64,000 nucleotides of DNA from Burkholderia sp. FERM BP-3421 (GCF_028657905.1 NZ_CP117781.1:1984001-2048000); one strand, 5' to 3'; positions 26,712 through 36,044 are shown, counted from the first letter of the stretch. Program-made: numbers and translations. The notes: generated by a model not told the origin, from the sequence alone.

Positions 26712-28525
26712 CGCCGCTCCCGCCCGCGCATGCCACGCTCAACGCGCTGGTCAGCCACTGGGCCGCGCAGCAGCCCGACGCCGAAGCGTTTCTGTTCCTC
26801 GGCGCGGAGAACGTGGAGCAGGAGCGTCTCAGTTATGCGCAGCTCGCATCGGCGAGCCGCGGCCTGGCGCGCATGCTGCTCGCGCAGGCCGCGCCCGCCG
26901 CGCGCATCCTGCTGATGTTCGAACCGGGGCTCGCGTTCGTCGTGGCGTTCTTCGCCTGCCATCGCGCGGGCATGGTGCCCGTCCCGGTGGTGCCCGCGCG
27001 CCGGGGCCGCATGCGCGACGCGGCCATCGCGGTCGCGAGCGATTGCGCGCCGGCGCTGCTGCTGTGCACGACGGGACAGGCGGCGGCCGTGCGCGACGCG
27101 CTGGGCGACGTCGAGGCGCTGCGCGCGTTGCCGGTCGTCGAAACAGCCGTCGGCTCGGCGCTCGCTGCGGACGCGTCGGGCGCCGATGCGTCGGGCGCCG
27201 GTGCGTCGGGCGCCGGTGCGTCGGGCGCCGGTGCGTCGGGCGCCGGTGCGTCGGGCGCCGGTGCGTCGGGTATCGGCGCGGCGCCGATCGATGCGCCGCT
27301 GGCCTTCCTGCAATACACATCGGGATCCACCTCCACGCCGAAGGGCGTCATGGTTTCGCAGGCCAACCTGTTCGCCAATCTCGAGATGCAGCGCCTGGCC
27401 ATCCACAATCCCTGGGGTGCGTGCTACGTCGGCTGGACGCCGCTCTATCACGACATGGGCCTGATCGCGAACCTGCTGGAACCGTTCTATCTCGGTGGGC
27501 GCTGCGTGCTGATGTCGCCGGCCCAGATGGCGCAGGCGCCGTGGCTGTGGCTGCGGGCCATCTCGCATTACCGCGCGCATTCGAGCGGCGGCTCCAACTT
27601 CGCCTACGATCTGTGCATCGAACGCGCCGCGCGCATCCTCGCGGAACCGCTCGACCTGTCGTGCTGGAAGGTCGCGTTCAGCAGCGCCGAGCCGGTGCGC
27701 GCCGACACGCTCGCGCGCTTCCACGCCGCCTTCGCCGCGCTCGGGTACGACGGCCGCAGCGCCTATCCCTGCTACGGCCTCGCCGAAGCCACGCTGGTGG
27801 TGAGTTGCGGCGGCAGCCGCCCCCGGCCGGTGCTGCTCGATGCCAGCCGGTCGGCGCTGGAGCAAGGCCGGATCACGCCGCCCCGCTCGGACGACGACAC
27901 GCGCACGCTGGTCGGCTGCGGCGCGCCCGTCTCGGGCAGCGAAGTCGCGATCGTCGATCCCGATACCCGCCGGGCGCTGACGCCCGGGCGCATCGGCGAG
28001 ATCTGGGTGCGCGGCCCGCACGTGCCCACGGGCTACTGGAACAACCCGGCCGCGTCGGCCGAGACCTTCCACGCCGTGATCGACGGCGATCCCGACGCGC
28101 GCCCGCACCTGCGCACGGGGGATCTCGGGTTCGTGGACGAGTCGGGCGAAGTCTACGTGACCGGCCGGCGCAAGGATCTGCTGATCGTGCGTGGGCGCAA
28201 CCTCTATCCGCAGGACCTCGAACGGGCCGCGCAGCGCGCGTATGCGGGCCTCGGCGAGGCCGCGGCCTTCCCGCTGGACGCGGATCGGATCGGCCTCGTG
28301 ATCGAGGTGGCGCGGGAACAGCGACGCCATTTCGACCGGCTGCGCGCCACGGCCGCGGTCCGCGCGGCGGTGCTGCAGGAATTCGAGGTGTCCCTGCATG
28401 CCGTGCGCTTCGTCGCACCCGGCAGCGTCCCGCTCACCTCCAGCGGCAAGATCCGTCGTCGCGAAACCCAGCGCCGCTTCCTCGCCGATACGCTGCGCGA
28501 CGTAAGCGCCGATGCGCACGCGTGA
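26699..28525 (+). CDS. Fatty-acyl-AMP ligase (FAAL) with a repeat-encoded linker
   Basis: A 608-aa adenylate-forming enzyme of the FAAL32/FadD32 type. The ATG overlaps the thioesterase stop region. Core motifs are YTSGSTSTPKGVMV (about 205), the YHDMGLI motif, CYGLAEATLVVS, the YVTGRRKDLLIVRGRN hinge region, and the C-terminal catalytic Lys in SGKIRRRE. FAALs activate free fatty acids as acyl-AMP and load them on an ACP without CoA. Residues 158-191 are an Ala-Ser-Gly run from a 15-bp tandem repeat, unlike family members I know. It is the likely entry enzyme of the pathway. Confidence 0.93.
   Translation: MRELTPLPPAHATLNALVSHWAAQQPDAEAFLFLGAENVEQERLSYAQLASASRGLARMLLAQAAPAARILLMFEPGLAFVVAFFACHRAGMVPVPVVPARRGRMRDAAIAVASDCAPALLLCTTGQAAAVRDALGDVEALRALPVVETAVGSALAADASGADASGAGASGAGASGAGASGAGASGAGASGIGAAPIDAPLAFLQYTSGSTSTPKGVMVSQANLFANLEMQRLAIHNPWGACYVGWTPLYHDMGLIANLLEPFYLGGRCVLMSPAQMAQAPWLWLRAISHYRAHSSGGSNFAYDLCIERAARILAEPLDLSCWKVAFSSAEPVRADTLARFHAAFAALGYDGRSAYPCYGLAEATLVVSCGGSRPRPVLLDASRSALEQGRITPPRSDDDTRTLVGCGAPVSGSEVAIVDPDTRRALTPGRIGEIWVRGPHVPTGYWNNPAASAETFHAVIDGDPDARPHLRTGDLGFVDESGEVYVTGRRKDLLIVRGRNLYPQDLERAAQRAYAGLGEAAAFPLDADRIGLVIEVAREQRRHFDRLRATAAVRAAVLQEFEVSLHAVRFVAPGSVPLTSSGKIRRRETQRRFLADTLRDVSADAHA
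27173..27270 (+). repeat. 15-bp in-frame minisatellite inside the FAAL gene
   Basis: The unit GCGTCGGGCGCCGGT repeats six times from 27173 (the first copy with GAT at its end), then breaks down at GCGTCGGGTATCGGC. It encodes ASGAG repeats between the N-terminal Rossmann-like part and the A3 motif. Copy-number change would alter linker length without a frameshift. Confidence 0.9.
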
Positions 28526-28584
28526 ATCGCGCCCGTCACCCACCGTCGACCTGCCGGCTCGACCGGCAGGAAAAGGAACCTGGC

Positions 28585-29034
28585 ATGTCCCCCCAAAGCG
28601 AAACGCTCGTCCACCCGATCGAAGCGCTGGTGATGTCGATGCCGGCCGCGCAGACATTGCAGTTGCGCTTCATCCGGATCGAGCCGGGCGAGGTGGAATT
28701 GACGCTGCCGTACCAGGACAGTCTGAGCTTCCGGCCCGGGCAATTGCAGGCCACGCCGATCTTCGCGGCGGCCGACTTCGCGGCGGTCTCGGCGGCGGGC
28801 ACGCTGCTGCCGCCGGGCTGGGTCAACGCCACGATCGACTGCACGCTCAAGATCGTCGGTCCGGCCAACGGCACGATGCTGCGCGCGCGCGGCTACGTGA
28901 TCGATGCCGGCAAGCTGATGACCGTCGCGGAAGCGCGCGTGTATTCGTGCCGGGACGGCGAGGAAACGCTCTGCGCCACCTTGCTGGCCACGGCGCGCAA
29001 TCTGCCAGGGCGGCCCGAGTCGAAGCCGGCCTGA
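28585..29034 (+). CDS. Second PaaI-type hotdog protein (last gene of lipid operon)
   Basis: A 149-aa hotdog-fold protein. The ATG has AAAAGGAAC upstream and follows the FAAL stop by 59 nt. The helix region FAAADFAAVSAAGTLLPPGW replaces the usual HGG loop, and the second half (ATIDCTLKIVGPANGTMLRARG) fits the PaaI/DUF4442-like branch. It may be a thioesterase or a non-catalytic acyl-binding relative. It appears to close the operon, as a 28-bp palindrome and a gene of different function follow. Confidence 0.85.
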   Translation: MSPQSETLVHPIEALVMSMPAAQTLQLRFIRIEPGEVELTLPYQDSLSFRPGQLQATPIFAAADFAAVSAAGTLLPPGWVNATIDCTLKIVGPANGTMLRARGYVIDAGKLMTVAEARVYSCRDGEETLCATLLATARNLPGRPESKPA

Positions 29035-29130
29035 CCTGAGCCGGGTCGCGGCGGCGCAAAGGCTTGCGTCCAACCGGGAAGCATCGAAAACGACGCGATC
29101 ACCCGCGCTTCACACAGGATATTCGTCAAT

Positions 29131-29158
29131 GGAATCAATCTTCCGGAAGATTGATTCC
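29131..29158. repeat. Perfect 28-bp palindrome after the lipid operon
   Basis: GGAATCAATCTTCC is followed directly by its reverse complement with no spacer. As RNA it would fold to a stem of about 12 bp with a minimal loop; as DNA it could bind a dimeric regulator. It lies about 100 bp after the last operon gene and 165 bp before yigZ. It is less GC-rich than its surroundings. No T-run follows on either strand. Confidence 0.85.
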
Positions 29159-29323
29159 GGCATGCCCGAGCCACGCGCGCCCCCCGCCGCGACACGGCAC
29201 CGGCGTGCCTCGATACACGCCACGGTAAAATCGCGTCGCGTCGTCCGATGCTCACGCGCGTCCACGTCGGGCAACCGCGCCGCCGACGCGCTGCGTCGAT
29301 TTTCTTCCCCTGTCCCCCGGACC

Positions 29324-29914
29324 ATGACCTACTCGCTTGCCACCTCCTACACCCGGGAACTCGAGATCCGCAAGAGCCGCTTCATCGCCTACGCGCTGCC
29401 CGTCGCCGACCGCGACGCCGCGATGGCGGAACTGCAACGCCTGCGCGCCGAGCATCCGACGGCGACCCATGTCTGCTGGGCGCTGCTCGCGGGCGGCCAG
29501 TCCGGCATGTCCGACGACGGCGAGCCGTCGGGCACCGCGGGCCGGCCGATCCTCGAAGTGCTGCGCCATCACGACCTGGACGGCGTGCTCGCGGCGGTGG
29601 TGCGCTACTACGGCGGCGTGAAGCTCGGCGCGGGCGGCCTCGTGCGCGCCTACACCGACGCGATCGCCGCCGCGCTGCTGAACGCGGAGCGGATCGAGCG
29701 GATCACGCTCGCGCGGCTCGCGATCGAACTCGGCTACCCCGACGAGGCGCGCATACGACGCTGGATCGAGCAGGAAGGCTATACGCTCGTCGACTCCGCC
29801 TACACGATGACGGTGCGGCTCGTGATCACCTTGCCGGCCACGGCGCAGGACGCGGCGCGCGCGGCCCTGCTCGACCTCACGCAAGGCCGCGCGGGGTTTC
29901 CCGCCTTCGAATAG
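29324..29914 (+). CDS. yigZ: YigZ/IMPACT family protein
   Basis: A 196-aa member of UPF0029. The ATG at 29324 (MTYSLATSYTRELEIRKSRF) fits the family N-terminus; the open frame upstream has no homologous sequence. The signature SDDGEPSGTAGRPIL is intact, followed by VVRYYGGVKLGAGGLVRAY. The C-terminal ferredoxin-like domain is present. The family is linked to translation regulation, but its bacterial role is not well defined. Confidence 0.93.
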   Translation: MTYSLATSYTRELEIRKSRFIAYALPVADRDAAMAELQRLRAEHPTATHVCWALLAGGQSGMSDDGEPSGTAGRPILEVLRHHDLDGVLAAVVRYYGGVKLGAGGLVRAYTDAIAAALLNAERIERITLARLAIELGYPDEARIRRWIEQEGYTLVDSAYTMTVRLVITLPATAQDAARAALLDLTQGRAGFPAFE

Positions 29915-29998
29915 GCCGCCTCGCGGCGCGCGCCCGGCGGCCGGTTCCGCCTGTGAGAAAATTCGTGCTGCGAATTTCCTTGCCGCCCGTCCGAGATC

Positions 29999-31060
29999 AT
30001 GATGCCGTCCACGCTTCCCTTCTGGCGCGCCGCCCTGCGGCCGCTGCTCGACCCGTATCGCCGCTATCGCCACGCGAAGCTGATCCACGCCGCCCGCGTC
30101 GCGTTGAGCGTGCTGGTCTCGATCGCGCTGACGAGCGCACTGCGCATGCCACACGGCGAATGGGCCAGCATCACCGTGCTGATCGTGATCGGCGGCCTGC
30201 AACATCACGGCAACATCCGCAAGAAGGCCGCCGAGCGCGCGCTCGGCACCGTGATCGGCGCGGCGGCCGGGCTGTCGCTGATCGTGCTGCAATCCGCCTC
30301 CGGCTGGTCGCTGCTCACCCCGCTGCTGATGGCGATCGCCTGCGGGCTGTGCGCGTATCACGCGATCGGCAAGGCCGGCTATATCGCGCTGCTGTCCGCG
30401 ATCACGATGGTGATCGTCGCCGGACATGGCGACAACGAGATCGCGGACGGGTTGTGGCGCGCGGTCAACGTGCTCGTCGGCATCGCGATCGCGCTCGCGT
30501 TTTCCTTCGCACTGCCGCTCTACGCCACCTATTCGTGGCGCTACGCGCTCGCCGACGCGCTGCGCGGCTGCTCCGCCGTCTATGCGCGCATCGCCGCGGC
30601 GCAACCGGTCGACGACGCCGCGCACCTGAAGGACATGGCCCGCATCAGCTCGCTGCTCGTGCAATTGCGTTCGCTGATGCCGTCGGTCGCGAAGGAGACC
30701 GGGATGTCGCTCGCCCAGCTCGAAGCGATCCAGCGCGGGCTGCGCCGCTGCATCAGCACGCTGGAAATGCTGTCCGGCGCGCAACCGGCGTCGGACGACC
30801 TCGCCGGGCGAACCTACGCCGTCGACACGCTCGCGAACGACAGCCGGCGCATCCGCGCGATGCTGGTGGGCGCCGGACGCGCGCTGAAATTCGGCGCGCT
30901 CGGCCGGCTCCAGCCGGCGGCGATCCCGCCCGCCGGCGCAGCGCCCGACGACACGCCCGCGCGGCTGTCCGGCTTCGTATCGCTGTCGATCACGCTCGAT
31001 CGGGAGATCGAGGCGCTGCGCGCGCGCCTCCTCGATACCGCGAAGCTGTGGAATATCTGA
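29999..31060 (+). CDS. FUSC-family inner-membrane protein (putative exporter)
   Basis: A 353-aa protein; the two leading Met codons (29999 and 30002) are equally possible. It has about six N-terminal membrane helices with the FUSC_2 pattern (RVALSVLVSIALT, HGEWASITVLIVIGG, RALGTVIGAAAGL) and a soluble alpha-helical C-terminal half. The family includes YccS/YhfK and aromatic-acid exporters (AaeB-like). No HlyD-type partner is adjacent, so export of a given substrate is not supported. Confidence 0.85.
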   Translation: MMPSTLPFWRAALRPLLDPYRRYRHAKLIHAARVALSVLVSIALTSALRMPHGEWASITVLIVIGGLQHHGNIRKKAAERALGTVIGAAAGLSLIVLQSASGWSLLTPLLMAIACGLCAYHAIGKAGYIALLSAITMVIVAGHGDNEIADGLWRAVNVLVGIAIALAFSFALPLYATYSWRYALADALRGCSAVYARIAAAQPVDDAAHLKDMARISSLLVQLRSLMPSVAKETGMSLAQLEAIQRGLRRCISTLEMLSGAQPASDDLAGRTYAVDTLANDSRRIRAMLVGAGRALKFGALGRLQPAAIPPAGAAPDDTPARLSGFVSLSITLDREIEALRARLLDTAKLWNI

Positions 31061-31462
31061 ATCCGATGCGCTGAAACCGAGGGCGTTCGCACCGTGCGTC
31101 GCGCGCGCGGCCGCCAACGCCCCCGCTCATCCGGCCCGCACGCCCGGCACCGCCCGATCGATACGACGCGACGCCCGGCGGCACATGCAAGGTGTCCGTG
31201 CGTCCCGACGACCGCCGCACGCGCGAGCACCTCGCCGCCCTGAAAAACGCACCTCGATCCGCCCGCGCGGCCGCCATCCTGCGTTTCCCCGCGACGCGCG
31301 CTCGCCGCCCCATGCGACGCCGCGTCGCCGTCGCCCCCGTCCGCCCCCGCGCATGAAATAATCCACCCCGCGCCGCCACGACCTAGCCTCTCGGCCCGAC
31401 GAACCGGCCACGCGTCGCCACGCGCCTACCGATTAAAACAACACTCAATACAAGGTATTCCG
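31061..31462. other. Intergenic region upstream of the molybdenum hydroxylase genes
   Basis: About 400 bases, with the last 35 AT-rich (GATTAAAACAACACTCAATA) just before AAGGT and the IorA-like ATG. This is probably the promoter and leader of the hydroxylase operon. The GC-rich remainder holds no supported gene. Confidence 0.5.
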
Positions 31463-31945
31463 ATGTCATCGTCGATCGCGTTTCACATCAACGGCCGCGA
31501 GGTGCGGCTCGACACCCCGGACGGCGCCACGCCGCTGCTCTACGCCTTGCGCAACGATCTCGGGCTGAACGGGCCGAAGTTCGGCTGCGGCCTCGCCCAA
31601 TGCGGCGCATGCACGGTCCTGCTCGACGGCGTCGCCACGCGCGCCTGCGTGATGCCGCTCGCGGCGGTGCGCGGCCGGCAGGTCACGACGCTCGAAGGGC
31701 TGTCGGACGGTGAACGGCTGCATCCGGTCCAGCAGGCGTTCGTCGACCGGCAGGCCATGCAGTGCGGCTACTGCTCGAACGGCATGATCATGACGCTGGC
31801 GGCGCTGTTCGCCCGCGAGCCGGATGCGAGCCGCGACGACATCGTCAGCGAGCTGAACGGCAACCTGTGCCGCTGCGGCGCGCACGTCGAGATCCTCGAC
31901 GCCGCCGAACACGCGCGCACCCTGCTGAAGGAGCGCGCGCAATGA
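31463..31945 (+). CDS. [2Fe-2S] subunit of a molybdenum hydroxylase (IorA-like)
   Basis: A 160-aa small subunit. The plant-type ferredoxin motif GCGLAQCGACTVLL (about 41-54) and the C-terminal alpha-helical cluster motifs MQCGYCSNG and LCRCGAH ligate two [2Fe-2S] clusters. It transfers electrons from the molybdopterin subunit. Closest in type to isoquinoline 1-oxidoreductase alpha and related periplasmic aldehyde oxidases. It overlaps the large subunit by 4 nt (ATGA). Confidence 0.93.
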   Translation: MSSSIAFHINGREVRLDTPDGATPLLYALRNDLGLNGPKFGCGLAQCGACTVLLDGVATRACVMPLAAVRGRQVTTLEGLSDGERLHPVQQAFVDRQAMQCGYCSNGMIMTLAALFAREPDASRDDIVSELNGNLCRCGAHVEILDAAEHARTLLKERAQ

Positions 31946-34230
31946 ACCGCTTCGAGGCCACCCGTCGCCGCCTGCTGAAAGCCGGCGGCCTGCTGATCGT
32001 GAGCTGCGCGCTGCCGCTCGCGCCGCGCGCGGCGTCCGCGAGCGACGCCGGGCCGACCGCGCCCGGCCCCTCGCCGGATCGCGTCGACAGCTTCATCGCG
32101 ATCGGCGCCGACGGCACGATCACCGCGTTCAGCGGCCACGTCGATCTCGGCACCGGCGTACGCACCGCGCTCGCGCAGATCGTCGCCGACGAACTGCGCG
32201 TCGCGTTCGCGCAGGTGACGATGGTGCTCGGCGACACCCGCCGCACGCCGGACCAGGGGCCGACGATCGCCAGCGCGACCCTCCAGGTCAGCGCGGTCCC
32301 GCTGCGCCGCGCGGCCATGCAGGTGCGCGCCTTGCTCGCGGAGCGCGCCGCGCGACGCTTCGCCCTTCCCGTCGAGGCGCTCTCGCTCGACGACGGCTAC
32401 GCGTATCCGCGCGACCATCCCGCTCAGCGCGCGGGCTATGGCGAGCTGGTGCGCGGCGAGGACCTGCACGTGCCGCTCGCGCCGGACGATCCGCCCGTCG
32501 CGACACCCGCGCGCCGCCGCTATGTCGGCGCGAGCGTGCCGCGCGTCGACATCCCGGCGAAGGTGCGCGCCGCGCCGGTCTACGTGCACGACGTGCGGCT
32601 GCCCGGCATGCTGCATGGCCGCGTGATCCGGCCGCCCTATGCGGGCGCGGACAGCAGCGCGCCGCTCGGCCGCGCCCTGCTCGGCGTCGACCGGACCTCC
32701 ATCGCGCAGCTGCCGGGCGTCGTCGAGGTGGTGGTCAAGGGCGATTTCGTCGGCGTGGTCGCGCAGCGCGAGGAACAGGCGATCGCCGCGATGCGCGCGT
32801 TGACGGTGCGCTGGCGCGACTGGCGCGGCCTGCCCGACCTCGCGCCGGATCAATTGCATCAGGCGCTGCTTGCGCATCCGTCCCAGCCGCGCCCGCTGCA
32901 TGAAACACCCGGCTTCGACGCGACGCTCGCGGCCGGCGCGCAGCGGCTCGACGCCGATTATGTGTGGCCGTACCAGATGCATGGGTCGATCGGCCCGTCG
33001 TGCGCGGTGGCCGACGTGAACGCCACGCGTGCGGAGATCTGGTCGGGCACGCAGAATCCGCACGCGTTGCGCCTCGACCTCGCGCGCCTGCTCGGCCGGC
33101 CCGCCGGGCAGGTCCAGGTGACGCGCCTGGAAGCGTCCGGCTGCTACGGCCGCAATTGCGCGGACGACGTGAGCGCCGACGCCGCGCTGCTGTCGCAGGC
33201 GGTCGGCCGGCCGGTGCGCGTGCAACTGATGCGGGACCAGGAAGCAGGCTGGGAGCCGAAAGGCACCGCCCAGCTGATCCGCGTGCGCGGCGCGCTCGAT
33301 GCGGCGCACGCGGTCGCCGCCTACGAACTCAAGACCTGCTATCCGTCCAACAACGCGACGACGCTGCCGCTCGTGCTGACGGGCGTCGCCCCGAACGACG
33401 CCATCGTCGAGCAGATGGGCGACCGCACCGCGATCCCGCAATACACGTACCCGGCGCTGCGGGTCGTCGCGCTCGATGCCGCGCCGATCGTGCGCGCGTC
33501 CTGGCTGCGCGGCGTATCGGCCCTGCCGAACGTGTTCGCGCACGAGTGCTGGATCGACGAGGCCGCGCAGCGCGCCGGCGCAGATCCGATCGCCTATCGG
33601 CTGCGCTATCTGCAGGATCCGCGCGCGATCGCGCTGCTCGACGCGCTGAAGGCGCGCGCGCGGTGGGTGGACGGCCCCGCGCACCGCACGCCGGCGCCGG
33701 CGGACCAGCGGATCCTGCGCGGCCGCGGGATGGCCTATGCGCGCTACTTCCACAGCAAGTTTCCCGGCTACGGCGCGGCCTGGGCCGCGTGGGTCTGCGA
33801 CGTCGAGGTCGACCGCGAAACCGGCCGGATCCGCGTGACGAAGGTCTGCGTGGCGCACGACTGCGGCCAGATGATCAATCCGGACGGCGTCCGGCATCAG
33901 GTCCACGGCAACGTGATCCAGTCGCTCAGCCGGATCCTGAAGGAAGCCGTGAGCTTCGACGGCGCGGGCGCGACGTCCCTCGACTGGGGCGCCTATCCGC
34001 TCCTGCGCTTCGACGAGGTGCCCGAGATCGACGCGCTGCTGCTCGAACGCCCGGACGCGCCGCCGATGGGCGCGGGCGAATCGGCATCGGTGCCGAGCGC
34101 GGCCGCGGTCGCGAACGCCGTGTTCGACGCCGCCGGCGTGCGCCTGCGCGAAGTGCCGTTCACGCCGGCGCGCGTGCTGCGCGCGCTGCGCGCCGCGTCG
34201 GGCGCGGAGGCCGACGCGCACGCAGCCTGA
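31942..34230 (+). CDS. Molybdopterin-binding large subunit (IorB-like), Tat-exported
   Basis: A 762-aa catalytic subunit of the xanthine-oxidase family. The N-terminus (TRRRLLKAGGLLIVSCALPL) is a twin-arginine signal, so the pair is probably folded with the small subunit and exported to the periplasm. The C-terminal catalytic Glu lies in PMGAGESASVPSAAAV (about residue 712). The family hydroxylates N-heterocycles or oxidises aldehydes. No FAD subunit or cytochrome c subunit is adjacent, so the electron acceptor is unknown. The MocA-like protein at 9.3 kb may supply its MCD cofactor. Confidence 0.92.
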   Translation: MNRFEATRRRLLKAGGLLIVSCALPLAPRAASASDAGPTAPGPSPDRVDSFIAIGADGTITAFSGHVDLGTGVRTALAQIVADELRVAFAQVTMVLGDTRRTPDQGPTIASATLQVSAVPLRRAAMQVRALLAERAARRFALPVEALSLDDGYAYPRDHPAQRAGYGELVRGEDLHVPLAPDDPPVATPARRRYVGASVPRVDIPAKVRAAPVYVHDVRLPGMLHGRVIRPPYAGADSSAPLGRALLGVDRTSIAQLPGVVEVVVKGDFVGVVAQREEQAIAAMRALTVRWRDWRGLPDLAPDQLHQALLAHPSQPRPLHETPGFDATLAAGAQRLDADYVWPYQMHGSIGPSCAVADVNATRAEIWSGTQNPHALRLDLARLLGRPAGQVQVTRLEASGCYGRNCADDVSADAALLSQAVGRPVRVQLMRDQEAGWEPKGTAQLIRVRGALDAAHAVAAYELKTCYPSNNATTLPLVLTGVAPNDAIVEQMGDRTAIPQYTYPALRVVALDAAPIVRASWLRGVSALPNVFAHECWIDEAAQRAGADPIAYRLRYLQDPRAIALLDALKARARWVDGPAHRTPAPADQRILRGRGMAYARYFHSKFPGYGAAWAAWVCDVEVDRETGRIRVTKVCVAHDCGQMINPDGVRHQVHGNVIQSLSRILKEAVSFDGAGATSLDWGAYPLLRFDEVPEIDALLLERPDAPPMGAGESASVPSAAAVANAVFDAAGVRLREVPFTPARVLRALRAASGAEADAHAA

Positions 34231-34282
34231 GCCGTTCCGCCGATCCCGCGACCCGGCGCAGCCGGGGGCGCCCTGCCCCTGA

Positions 34283-35149
34283 CTACGCCTCCGCCACCAG
34301 GAACATCTCGCCGCCGGCCGGCGTCAGCCCGTCGCTGCGCCCCGAGAAATAGCGCTGCGCCAGGTCGGCCGTCGCGAAGTGGCGCGCCCGCGCGAACCCG
34401 GCCTCGCGCGCGAGCGCGACGATCTCCTCGGGGCGGAACAGGCTCTGGAACGGCGTGCCCGAAGCCCGCGCACGCGCGTACATGGCCTCGTGCTGCGCGC
34501 GCTCCGCGGGAGCGACGAGATCGAGCGGCACGATGAAGGTCATCGCGAGCGTCGAGCCCGGCGCGAGCGAAGCAAGCTGTTCCAGCGTCGCGCGGTTCGC
34601 GTCCCGGGTCAGGTACATCGACACGCCCGTCGACGCCACCACGGCCGGCTGCGCGGGGTCGAAGCCCGCGGCCGCGAGCGCCGCCCACCACGACGCCCCC
34701 GCCTCGAAGTCGACGGGCACGAAGCGCAGCCCGGGCGCGCCGCCGAGCCCGGTCTCGTCGAGCCGCCGCCGCTTCCAGGCCTGCGGCCCGGGGCGATCGA
34801 TCTCGAACACGCGCAGCCGGGCGGCCAGTTCCGGCCGGCGCTGCGCGAACGTATCGAGCCCCGCGCCGAGGATCACGTACTGCGCGACGCCCGCCGCCGC
34901 GGCCGCTTCGATCTGGTCCTCGATGAAACGCGCGCGCGCGACGATCGAGGCGCGATAGCCGCGGATCCCGTCGGCGCCGACGTCGGGCCGGCTGCGCCAG
35001 TCGCCCTCCGGCTCGACCAGGCGCAGCCCGAGCGTATCGTCGAACACGTGCGGCGGCGGGTCGCCCAGCACATGCATGGCCCGCCACAACGCCACCCGCA
35101 CCGCGGTGCCGTCGGGCGCCGCGTCCCGCCCATCCGTCCCTTCCTTCAT
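34283..35149 (-). CDS. SAM-dependent methyltransferase, LCM-like (TIGR00027 type)
   Basis: A 288-aa protein. The start MKEGTDGRD has GGGAG about 10 nt upstream, better than the upstream MVKRR start at 35173. It has SAM-binding VILGAGLDTFAQR, VFEIDRPGPQAWKR and the family motif VASTGVSMYLTRD. The family is common in actinobacteria and Burkholderia. Small-molecule O-methylation is likely and the substrate is unknown. It is convergent with the large hydroxylase subunit gene. Confidence 0.88.
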   Translation of the reverse strand: MKEGTDGRDAAPDGTAVRVALWRAMHVLGDPPPHVFDDTLGLRLVEPEGDWRSRPDVGADGIRGYRASIVARARFIEDQIEAAAAAGVAQYVILGAGLDTFAQRRPELAARLRVFEIDRPGPQAWKRRRLDETGLGGAPGLRFVPVDFEAGASWWAALAAAGFDPAQPAVVASTGVSMYLTRDANRATLEQLASLAPGSTLAMTFIVPLDLVAPAERAQHEAMYARARASGTPFQSLFRPEEIVALAREAGFARARHFATADLAQRYFSGRSDGLTPAGGEMFLVAEA

Positions 35150-35305
35150 CGCGCGCTCCCGTCGCTTCACCATGAAGCTGCGTCACAGTGTAGGTAAACG
35201 CGGCCGACAGGCTCGCCCAAGCGCGCCGGGCCGGCTATCATCTGAGGCGACGCGCGGGCCGCCCCGCGCCGCCCCCGATTCGCCGCTCACTGTGATGCCA
35301 CGCCG

Positions 35306-36025
35306 ATGAATGCCACGCCCGACATGCCCTCCCGCCCCGCGCTGCGCGCGCTGACCGCCCTCGAAGCCCGCGTGCTCGGGGTCCTGGTCGAAAAGCAGCA
35401 CACCGTGCCCGACACCTACCCGCTGTCGCTGAACGCGCTTGCCGCCGGCTGCAATCAGAAAACCGCGCGCGCGCCGGTGATGAACGCGACCGAGGCCGAG
35501 ATCCTCACCGTGATCGACGGCCTGAAGCGCCTGAGCCTCGTCGCGGAAGGCAGCAGCAGCCGCGTGCCGCGCTTCGAGCACAACCTGAACCGCGTGCTGG
35601 GCATCCCGACGCAGGCCGCCGCGCTCTTGACGGTCCTGCTGCTGCGCGGCCCGCAGACGGCCGCCGAGCTGCGCCTGAACAGCGCGCGCCTGCACAACTT
35701 CGCGGATATCTCCTCGGTCGAGGCGTTCCTGGAGGAATTGGCCGAGCGCGCGCCCGCGCTCGCGGTCAAGCTGCCGCGCATGCCGGGCGAGCGCGAGAGC
35801 CGCTGGGCGCACCTGCTGTGCGGCGAGGTCGCGATCGACGACGCGCCGGCGCGGGCCGCGTCCTTCGCCGCGGCCGAGGACGGCGCGGTCTCGCCGTCCG
35901 AATTCGAGGCGCTGAAGGCCGAGCAGAACCGTCTCGCGGCCGAGCTGGCGCAGTTGCGCGCGCTCGTCGCCCACCTCGCCGGCGAGCTGGGCATCGACCC
36001 GGGCCCGTTCGACATCGCCCCCTGA
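35306..36025 (+). CDS. YceH family protein (DUF480)
   Basis: A 239-aa protein with two winged-helix domains. The family signature LEARVLGVLVEKQHTVPDTYPLSLNALAAG is split here over residues 19-47, followed by GCNQKT. The C-terminal ~60 residues form a coiled coil (FEALKAEQNRLAAELAQL). DNA binding is plausible from the fold. The biological role is unknown. Confidence 0.92.
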   Translation: MNATPDMPSRPALRALTALEARVLGVLVEKQHTVPDTYPLSLNALAAGCNQKTARAPVMNATEAEILTVIDGLKRLSLVAEGSSSRVPRFEHNLNRVLGIPTQAAALLTVLLLRGPQTAAELRLNSARLHNFADISSVEAFLEELAERAPALAVKLPRMPGERESRWAHLLCGEVAIDDAPARAASFAAAEDGAVSPSEFEALKAEQNRLAAELAQLRALVAHLAGELGIDPGPFDIAP

Positions 36026-36044
36026 TCCTCCGCCGTTCGTGTCC

